NCBI GenBank assembly: GCA_964417925.1
Contig: CAYQJV010000057.1
Coordinates: forward strand, 1-7,617
Direction of reading: 5' to 3'
DNA length: 7,617 bases
DNA from: CAYQJV01 sp964417925
GTDB lineage: Bacteria > Hydrothermota > Tepidihabitantia > B3-TA06 > CAYQJV01
Made by a program: the position numbers and the translations under genes. This document shows positions 1 to 5,487 of the stretch, piece after piece. Each line of letters starts with the position of its first letter. Within the stretch, counting starts at the first letter, position 1. The notes under the pieces were generated by a model that made no database searches, was not told where the DNA came from, and worked only from the letters and a program-made list of their open reading frames with translations.

Positions 1-23
1 GAGCATATAAGCCATTTTTTCAT
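1..23 (-). CDS. Start of a further operon gene, cut by the window edge
   Basis: An ATG at 21-23 begins a frame reading MKKWLIC before the sequence ends. A strong AGGAGG (31-36) stands seven bases upstream, inside the last codons of the TrbB-like gene, whose stop is only three bases before this ATG. The basic-then-hydrophobic beginning looks like an export signal, and the cysteine could belong to a lipobox, but seven residues cannot decide. The product cannot be identified; another T4SS component is expected from context. Confidence 0.6.
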
Positions 24-26
24 ATT

Positions 27-395
27 TTACCCTCCTGTTTTAATTTCTTTTACTCTATTCCAGAATTCTCTATAGCTTATATACCCTTCTGAAATAATGT
101 AAAATTCTTTACGCTTCGGTAGCAGGATTCCAATAGTAGGTACACTTTGCACTTCTGCGAATTCTGCTTCACCCTCGTTAACTTTAACTGGAAATCCTAT
201 GTCTTTCAGAATGTTAGCCTCTTTAGGGGAATTTACTATCCCTATCACATTATACCCCTTTTGAGCTAAATATCTCATTAAATAAGTTTCCTGTCTGCAG
301 TATGGACAATGAGGATCCAGAAAGTAAACTATAATTCCCTCTCTTTTCAGTTCCTGTGGAGTGAGTGCAATGATTAACAAAAGGATTTTAAGCAA
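27..395 (-). CDS. TrbB-like periplasmic thiol-disulfide oxidoreductase with CPYC active site
   Basis: This small (122 residue) thioredoxin-fold protein probably forms or isomerises disulfides in the T4SS periplasmic components. After a very short hydrophobic N-terminus (MLKILLLIIALT), which is likely an export signal or anchor, comes a beta strand and the active site FLDPHCPYCRQE, with the redox pair C30 and C33 (bases 297-308). The cis-proline loop is SVPTIG, with P86 following V85. A final strand and helix (FYIISEGYISYREFWNRV, 98-115) resemble the end of F TrbB (FYPVSQG). These are the only two cysteines. It starts at TTG, supported by a strong AAGGAGG (402-408) six bases upstream. F TrbB is somewhat longer, so this is a compact form. 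A DsbA/DsbC relative or a generic thioredoxin is possible; placement straight after traG in a cluster with cysteine-rich TraU and TraH supports a TrbB role. I give no symbol because exact orthology is uncertain. Confidence 0.8.
   Translation of the reverse strand: MLKILLLIIALTPQELKREGIIVYFLDPHCPYCRQETYLMRYLAQKGYNVIGIVNSPKEANILKDIGFPVKVNEGEAEFAEVQSVPTIGILLPKRKEFYIISEGYISYREFWNRVKEIKTGG
31..36 (-). promoter_or_regulatory. Ribosome binding site of the gene leaving the left edge
   Basis: AGGAGG on the minus strand ends seven bases before the ATG at 21-23. It sits within the final Thr-Gly-Gly codons of the TrbB-like gene, two bases before that gene's TAA. It is the main evidence that another gene follows. 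Confidence 0.7.
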
Positions 396-401
396 GTTTA
401 A

Positions 402-408
402 CCTCCTT
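402..408 (-). promoter_or_regulatory. Ribosome binding site of the TrbB-like gene, overlapping the traG stop
   Basis: The minus strand reads AAGGAGG, six bases before the TTG start at 393-395. It shares its AA with the TAA stop of traG (407-409). Such a near-perfect site is the main reason to accept TTG as the initiation codon; no ATG is present nearby in this frame. Confidence 0.85.
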
Positions 409-2044
409 ATACTCCTTTAAATGTATTTCCTGGGTTAATATTTTTTGTGGTTTTACTACCTGCTCTTACCACTGTACCTGCACCCTTGCTTGCTGCTCCT
501 ATTCCTATTCCCACTGCTCCTGTGAAAACAGATCCTGCAGTCCTTGCAGTGGTAGATACGGCTGAACTTGCCGCTGAAAGCATACCTGAAAGAGAACCTC
601 TGGCAATTATCCCATAAGTAATTATTGGAACTGAAAATACCAGTATAGAGCCGACTGTTAGTGCCATATCCTTGGACATAGAAATTGAACTCAGTACTTT
701 CTCATCAATAATGCCAGCTGTGCCTGCAGAAATTACTTTATTTATAAGGTTCATTTTAATAAAAGCGTTTGTAAGTTGCTTAACTAATACCATGAATGGT
801 AACCATGATTGTATCCATACCAGGGATCTAAAATACTCAAAGAGGATTTTTGCCCCTCCTGGTAGAAAAGCAAAAGCAAGGATGATAGGGAAGGCAAGGA
901 GAGCAAGGCTGAGAGTAAAGGCGTTAATATAAGGCATAGCTCTGAAAGCAATATCTGCTCCCAATCTTCCAAAGAAGGATCCAAGCCATTCGGTTAGTTT
1001 GGCAAATATCCCGGAGATAAACTTCATAACTCCAGAACTCTTTTCATAGAAATAACTGTTATCATCTGCTATTTTGGCACCGTCCTTAATGAGCTTAATC
1101 ATCTTTACACTAAAAAATATGTCTTTCCATGACTTTCCAACAACTTTCTCTATTGATTTTACTTTCCTAGCTACTTCCAGTCTCACAGCACTTTTCCCTG
1201 TGCTATTAAAAGCATCTTCGGTTTTTGCAACAAGAATATTTACATCGTTTTCCAGGATGGACTTCCATTTTTTCCAGTATTCCTTACATGTCATAACTTC
1301 CCTGCTTTGATCATCTACAATTAACAGGTCTTCAGCACTTTTGACAATATCATTGATATCCTGACTCCTCACTTCTCCATACTTTTCAACCTCTCTGGCT
1401 ACAGCAGGAGCTACACAGGACTGTATGTACCTTCTTATCGCATTATCAGCCACGATATCTCCCAAATCGCTCTTATACACTTCATAAAGTCCTTCAGCAA
1501 GGGTGTACGGATACTGTCTATACAGAACTCCTGAAAACCTGTACATGGTATTATCGGCAAGTGCAGTCAAAAGCCCCTGAAAATAAGATGTTACAGACAA
1601 CCCAATCCATAACAAAATAGGTGTTTCTCTCGGCTGGTGCTCAAGATTAAGAGTTTGGGCATCCCAATTGTGAGCAAAGGAGTATGAGGATACCTGTATC
1701 CGTCCTAAGCTCATGGTAGAAGCGGAATATAACAGCAATAGTATTATTATGTAAGCTATAGATGGCAGTATATTTCCACTTAAAAATCCCTGAATAACCA
1801 CAATTGCAAGTCCAATAAGAGCTATACTCATAAGAATATATTTATACCTTCCTTCATGTAATATGGCTACTGTCTCATCTAGTGCTGTTCCAACTACTGC
1901 AATCTCTACAGGAGAATCAACATACAGTTTCGTGTATGGATTATTGGTCCATGGTGCATCTGTGGAAGGTTCAACTGGTGTTACCTGTGCTGAAGCTGTT
2001 TTAATACTTAAAAGAATCAGTAATATAAAAATTATCTTTTTCAT
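407..2044 (-). CDS. traG: TraG N-terminal-domain protein, short form with signal peptide
   Basis: This is the polytopic inner-membrane component of the F-type T4SS, corresponding to the N-terminal (VirB6-like) part of TraG. The start at 2044 is set by GGAGG five bases upstream; it gives 545 residues beginning with a classic signal peptide, MKKIIFILLILLSIKTASAQ, probably cut after ASA. Membrane segments are visible near 68-89, 92-110, 142-163, 371-394, 403-425 and 461-482. Family landmarks are RRYIQSCV (C210) and MTCKEY (C253), matching the F TraG pair in DYVQNCV and FITCKD, and YFRSLVWIQSWLPFMVLV (404-421), matching F's FALMWLQTWPLLY. The protein ends soon after the last membrane segment in a Gly/Ala/Ser/Thr-rich tail. 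F TraG is about 938 residues, so the large periplasmic C-terminal domain used for mating-pair stabilisation and entry exclusion is absent. The stop codon is clean and abuts the next gene's SD, so this is not a truncation by mutation. Confidence 0.88.
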   Translation of the reverse strand: MKKIIFILLILLSIKTASAQVTPVEPSTDAPWTNNPYTKLYVDSPVEIAVVGTALDETVAILHEGRYKYILMSIALIGLAIVVIQGFLSGNILPSIAYIIILLLLYSASTMSLGRIQVSSYSFAHNWDAQTLNLEHQPRETPILLWIGLSVTSYFQGLLTALADNTMYRFSGVLYRQYPYTLAEGLYEVYKSDLGDIVADNAIRRYIQSCVAPAVAREVEKYGEVRSQDINDIVKSAEDLLIVDDQSREVMTCKEYWKKWKSILENDVNILVAKTEDAFNSTGKSAVRLEVARKVKSIEKVVGKSWKDIFFSVKMIKLIKDGAKIADDNSYFYEKSSGVMKFISGIFAKLTEWLGSFFGRLGADIAFRAMPYINAFTLSLALLAFPIILAFAFLPGGAKILFEYFRSLVWIQSWLPFMVLVKQLTNAFIKMNLINKVISAGTAGIIDEKVLSSISMSKDMALTVGSILVFSVPIITYGIIARGSLSGMLSAASSAVSTTARTAGSVFTGAVGIGIGAASKGAGTVVRAGSKTTKNINPGNTFKGV

Positions 2045-2049
2045 AATTT

Positions 2050-2056
2050 CCTCCCT
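2050..2056 (-). promoter_or_regulatory. Ribosome binding site of traG, overlapping the traH stop
   Basis: The minus strand reads AGGGAGG, five bases before the ATG at 2042-2044. Its first two bases are the AG of the traH TAG stop codon. This fixes the traG start at MKKIIF and argues against an in-frame ATG at 2149 that would add 35 residues inside traH. Ribosomes finishing traH would stop directly on this site, which suggests coupled translation. Confidence 0.85.
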
Positions 2057-3392
2057 ACAGGGTATCAGTTGGTTCTGGTGGTATTGGTGGGGGTGGAGGA
2101 GTGTAAGTCGGTTGGAAAAATAGGCTGGTGGGTGCCTGGTCCGTTTCAAACACTCTCCTTGCGTTGTTGGACAGGACAGTTGTCACATAGTAGTATTGCT
2201 GATTTTTCAGATCTCTTAATATTTCCTGGAGCTTATCACTATTAAAATTACTCTGGATCAATGCGAATTCTTCTCTGGCTGCCTCCCATCTCCTTTTCAG
2301 TTCTTCAAGTTCTGTTGGTGAAATTTGCACATCGTTTCTGCTCATACATCCGTAAATAGCCCTGTGTCCCAATGTTATGGCCATTTTGCATGCATAATAT
2401 GCGTTAGTGGTGGCTATAACTCCCTTTACTGTCTGTCTCACTGTTACAGGTGCAGATATCATCTCAAGTATAACCTGGGGATTTATAGCCGTCCCTGGTG
2501 GGCTCATTTTTGCAAGGTAATAATACAGTTTTGAGTACCTTTGAGCTGCATTTAAAGAACCGTAGTTATTAACCATGTAAACTGCAGAATCGAAGATGGC
2601 TCCTGTTACCCTTGTAACACTATCAAAGATTTCAGGTATGGTAATTGTGGGATCCTGGATTTTTACGCTCACAGCATTACCACTTCTTGAATATGTGATA
2701 TAACCAAACAGGGCTTGTAACAACTCCTTTTGTTCAGGAGTAAGCTGTAAAGCATCAAAGCAGCTTTTCATCTTACTGTTTCCAGTAAAAATGAAATTGG
2801 CTGCATTTTGCTGGCATGTTTCAATCGCATCGCTGAATCTATCTCCTGAAGCCATTCGTGAATTTACACATAGCCTCTGGCTCCAGGATAGGTCTTTCCA
2901 CCTGGGGTCATTGGCAAGGGCCTGTAGTTCCTGGTCGTTACATCTCTGTGCATCCAACTCCAATACCTTTGTTGATAAACTGTTCATAGTATTTAACAGC
3001 TGACCAATGGTGTTATTTGAGTAGAGATAGGTCAATAAGTAACCGTATAAGGTATTGGTAGCATAGGAAATAGCCCAATTTTTAAGTTCTCCCCAATCAA
3101 CATATGTACTAGGATTAACATGAAACCATATTCCTTTACAGGATAAATTAATATCAAGTCCTGGGGAAACTGAGGCGATTTTGAATTTTCTGGTTCCAGG
3201 TGGAATAAAGCCTATACCAATAGAGGCCCCGAACTTCCACTTTTGCGGAGAAGCTGAAGTATCAAAGTCAGCCCAATTATAATAATTTCCAGTAGTGTTT
3301 GTGTTTAGCCAATCTTTGTATTCCTGCCAATAATTTTTAAAGGTTCTCCATGGATCACTTAAGAGAATTAATATAATACCAATGCTGGCCAT
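2055..3392 (-). CDS. traH: TraH-family F-type T4SS pilus-assembly protein
   Basis: TraH is a periplasmic/outer-membrane-associated component of the F-type system that works with TraU and TraF in pilus assembly. The protein has 445 residues, close to F TraH (about 458). Diagnostic is SPGLDINLSCKGIWFH at 76-91, parallel to the family's LPDINAGCGGID motif, followed by a YVDWGELKNW segment. A cysteine-rich stretch follows (C151, C175, C193, C211), as in F TraH, with further cysteines at 85, 335 and 349, seven in total. A charged helical, possibly coiled-coil region lies at about 358-400, where F TraH also has one. The C-terminus is a proline-rich tail (TPPPPPIPPEP, 431-441) that I do not recall in F TraH. 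The N-terminus (MASIGIILILLSD) is a minimal signal-like segment. The start is fixed by AGGAG (3400-3404), 7 bases upstream of the ATG and inside the end of traF. Confidence 0.88.
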   Translation of the reverse strand: MASIGIILILLSDPWRTFKNYWQEYKDWLNTNTTGNYYNWADFDTSASPQKWKFGASIGIGFIPPGTRKFKIASVSPGLDINLSCKGIWFHVNPSTYVDWGELKNWAISYATNTLYGYLLTYLYSNNTIGQLLNTMNSLSTKVLELDAQRCNDQELQALANDPRWKDLSWSQRLCVNSRMASGDRFSDAIETCQQNAANFIFTGNSKMKSCFDALQLTPEQKELLQALFGYITYSRSGNAVSVKIQDPTITIPEIFDSVTRVTGAIFDSAVYMVNNYGSLNAAQRYSKLYYYLAKMSPPGTAINPQVILEMISAPVTVRQTVKGVIATTNAYYACKMAITLGHRAIYGCMSRNDVQISPTELEELKRRWEAAREEFALIQSNFNSDKLQEILRDLKNQQYYYVTTVLSNNARRVFETDQAPTSLFFQPTYTPPPPPIPPEPTDTL

Positions 3393-4090
3393 AGCCCAAC
3401 TCCTGCTAAATAAATTCTTTTTTTAAGTTCTTTTGCAGACACCATGAATCTGGCCAAGATAAAAGCTTTATTGTCATCAGGGTAAATAAGCAAAAGAGCC
3501 GGTGGATATTTAATTCCTAAACTCTTTAACTCTCCTTCATCTTTCTTTTTAATTAGTGGTGGTGGTACTGTTACATTTCCCTTTGTTATGGCGAATACCA
3601 GGAATTTATACTTATCAGCAAATTCCTTTGTCTTCTCCATTAAAAGATGGCTCATTGCGTCGTTTGAAAGGTATAAAAGCAAAAACCCTTTAGTTCGTAC
3701 TTTAAGAATTATAGAATCTTCCATAGCATATTTAGTTTTCCTGGCTTCCTGTGAAGTTACCAGGTTCTCGGCACTTTCAAGTCCTAATTTTATCGCGGCT
3801 GCTTTAATTGCATAGGCTACCTTTGTGGCCCTTTCGGACAGCTTCAAGTACCATGTAAGGTATCTTTCAGCATTATCAAGTGTCGGCTTAAGGATAAGTC
3901 TTTTGATAGGCTCTGGTGTATCTGGTTCAATTGGTAAAGAATCGTAAACAGTCAGGACTGTATCTGGCATACTTCCTGTAGCCTGGACTAAGGCATCTCT
4001 TTTAACTGTGTCAATTTTTGAGGTGTCCTCCTTGTACCATATCCAACCTTTATGAGGGAATGTTATGAGCATAATGATTATCCCGATCAT
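3368..4090 (-). CDS. traF: TraF-family T4SS pilus-assembly protein, thioredoxin fold without cysteines
   Basis: TraF is a periplasmic protein of the F-type assembly module; its C-terminal half has a thioredoxin-like fold. Visible features of this 240-residue protein are a very short hydrophobic N-terminus (MIGIIIMLIT), then GWIWYKED at 15-22, which matches the family's GWxWY start. A helical stretch follows (DNAERYLTWYLKLSERATKVA, about 72-92), like the family's ENVRxYLxLQxxAxxxA region. The C-terminal domain runs from about 134 to 226. The usual active-site loop reads LYLSNDAMSH (139-148) and has no CxxC; the cis-Pro-like segment is KYPPALLLIYP (194-204). The whole protein contains no cysteine. 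F TraF also lacks CxxC, so this fits the family and implies a structural, not redox, role. No SD is visible before its ATG, so translation probably depends on termination of traU (ATGA, 4087-4090). Its 3' end overlaps traH by 25 bases. Confidence 0.85.
   Translation of the reverse strand: MIGIIIMLITFPHKGWIWYKEDTSKIDTVKRDALVQATGSMPDTVLTVYDSLPIEPDTPEPIKRLILKPTLDNAERYLTWYLKLSERATKVAYAIKAAAIKLGLESAENLVTSQEARKTKYAMEDSIILKVRTKGFLLLYLSNDAMSHLLMEKTKEFADKYKFLVFAITKGNVTVPPPLIKKKDEGELKSLGIKYPPALLLIYPDDNKAFILARFMVSAKELKKRIYLAGVGLWPALVLY
3400..3404 (-). promoter_or_regulatory. Ribosome binding site of traH inside the 3' end of traF
   Basis: AGGAG on the minus strand lies seven bases before the traH ATG (3390-3392). 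It is embedded in the last codons of traF, which encode LAGVGLW there. This supports the 25-base traF/traH overlap as real. Confidence 0.75.
4087..4090 (-). other. ATGA stop-start junction of traU and traF
   Basis: The traF ATG (4088-4090) and the traU TGA (4087-4089) share bases as ATGA. The region just upstream on the minus strand is an A run with no SD-like motif. Re-initiation by ribosomes finishing traU is the likely way traF is translated, which would tie the amounts of the two partner proteins together. Confidence 0.75.
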
Positions 4091-5487
4091 TTTTTAACAG
4101 GATTATCTGTTGGGTTTAGTTTCAACTTCAAAATAAGCTTGGTTCTGCAGTTATATTTTTTCCAAAGCACATATCCAATCTCTGAGAGGTCATACTGTCT
4201 GTTGTGTGGTGGTGCAATATTCCCCTCCCATAGATATACAGGCTCTCCTATTCTTACACATTTACCCAATCCTGTTCGGTATATCCTGGGGTAATATCTC
4301 TGCAGGTTATATTTTTCCTTCCTTTCTGCAAATATTTTCCACCCTGCGGGTCTTGTAATCGGGCCAATTCCCGGGATATTAAGTGAATCCTCAATTAAAG
4401 GGTATGATATGGAGAAGAATATATAAACTCCCTTTATCACTTCATTTGCCGTTGCCTGATAATCTGAGCTCGTCAGCTGGGTTGCAATCAAAGGAAAGCA
4501 TACGCCCCAACATCCGTTTGTATACATTTTGGCGTATTGCAATAGGGGTATAGAATCCAGTACTGAATCCCATCCTGCAGGAAGAATGGTTGTATGTAGG
4601 TAGTTTCGGATTAAATGAAAAAAGCCTGTTCCGGTGAGATATGCACAGTAAACACCGTCAAGGCCTATGGATACACCCACAGTGCTTTGAAAGAATGTAG
4701 GGGTGAGGATGTATAAAACAGGTGCTTCTGGTGCCTGCAGGAGTGATGTTACAGGAAATGGCATGGGCAGGCTGAGACCCGGTAATTGAATTCTCATTGT
4801 ATCCTTTCCTCCCCATAATGGATAAAGTTCTGAAATAAAAGCCGGAATTGAATTAGGCCAATCTCCCCAATTACATTCAGTCTGGATAACCATATCCGTA
4901 ATTTCCGCAATAGCACTACCGCCGCCCGGTACTACAGCGTCTAAGGTCTGTACAATCCTATCCCAAATCTGATCGGTTACTTCACTGGCTACGGAATCTA
5001 TCTGACCAATCATGACCCTTGAGGCTGAATCGGGATATAAGTTGTATAAGTGTACCCAATAGGTGGAGTAGTTACCTTCTGGATGCTGGCGTAGTTGACT
5101 TGTTGTGGGAGCTTTGATATCTGCTGCAATCATGGAGGAGTAGTCTATATTAAAGGAAAAGCTTTTGGGTTCTGTATTAGCCTCCAGGATGGATGCAGGC
5201 CACCAAAAGGTTGATTTGAGAATGGTAATTTTTACAGCTATCTCCTCAGGGTCAAATTCAGGGTCCCATATTCCAACGGTTGTATTAAATCTCAGGCAAT
5301 CCTTCCAGTTAAAGAACTGCATTTTATATCCAGATTTTACAGTCGGATTTCCCTTTTCTATCTTTAAATGTGGTATTAATTTTATTTTATAGCTCTGCAT
5401 ATTCCTCACAAACTTTCTGTATTCATTCAGCGCCTTTTCCATTTTAAGAGGCAATCCTGTTAAAAGAATCAGAAAGACTTTAATCAT
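4087..5487 (-). CDS. traU: TraU-family F-type T4SS periplasmic protein, enlarged
   Basis: TraU is an F-type-specific periplasmic protein needed for DNA transfer and mating-pair formation. The best evidence is the C-terminal block at residues 409-448, containing GKCVRIGEPVYLWEGN, APPHN, and GYVLWKKYNC. It parallels the F TraU ending (GQCHPFGRSVTRWE, NPPN, GYLMWRKRNC). A central SELYPLWGGKD resembles SEIDPTW, and YWVHLYNLYP resembles the family's YHVHWYKYP. There are seven cysteines (64, 205, 281, 326, 330, 410, 447). At 466 residues it is about 130 longer than F TraU, and the N-terminal CWxC motif I recall from F is not present there. The start at 5487 is chosen because AGGA (5496-5499) lies 8 bases upstream; an ATG at 5493 adds two residues but sits only 2 bases from that site. 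The N-terminus (MIKVFLILLTGLPLK) is a short hydrophobic signal. The stop overlaps the traF start as ATGA. Confidence 0.88.
   Translation of the reverse strand: MIKVFLILLTGLPLKMEKALNEYRKFVRNMQSYKIKLIPHLKIEKGNPTVKSGYKMQFFNWKDCLRFNTTVGIWDPEFDPEEIAVKITILKSTFWWPASILEANTEPKSFSFNIDYSSMIAADIKAPTTSQLRQHPEGNYSTYWVHLYNLYPDSASRVMIGQIDSVASEVTDQIWDRIVQTLDAVVPGGGSAIAEITDMVIQTECNWGDWPNSIPAFISELYPLWGGKDTMRIQLPGLSLPMPFPVTSLLQAPEAPVLYILTPTFFQSTVGVSIGLDGVYCAYLTGTGFFHLIRNYLHTTILPAGWDSVLDSIPLLQYAKMYTNGCWGVCFPLIATQLTSSDYQATANEVIKGVYIFFSISYPLIEDSLNIPGIGPITRPAGWKIFAERKEKYNLQRYYPRIYRTGLGKCVRIGEPVYLWEGNIAPPHNRQYDLSEIGYVLWKKYNCRTKLILKLKLNPTDNPVKK

Noticed and set aside
396..406. Possible promoter or terminator between traG and the TrbB-like gene, and in the other junctions.
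   Set aside because: The gaps are at most 11 bases and are filled by ribosome binding sites. No inverted repeat with a T run was seen at any junction.
672..932. Plus-strand open frames such as 672-932, 1074-1310, 1863-2123, 5165-5392 and 6168-6407.
   Set aside because: Each lies antisense within a well-supported minus-strand gene, has no recognisable domain, and reads like a reverse-complement shadow.
2045..2149. A 35-residue N-terminal extension of TraG starting at the ATG at 2149.
   Set aside because: It lies entirely inside the traH 3' end, reads as a Pro/His/Arg-rich shadow peptide, and would bury the signal peptide. The strong GGAGG before 2044 supports the shorter form.
4495..4521. 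GCWGVCFP in TraU as a redox-active thioredoxin-type site.
   Set aside because: The spacing is CxxxC, not CxxC, and there is no surrounding thioredoxin fold or cis-Pro loop. It more likely aligns with the family's WCAGSQGSMYP region and forms structural disulfides.
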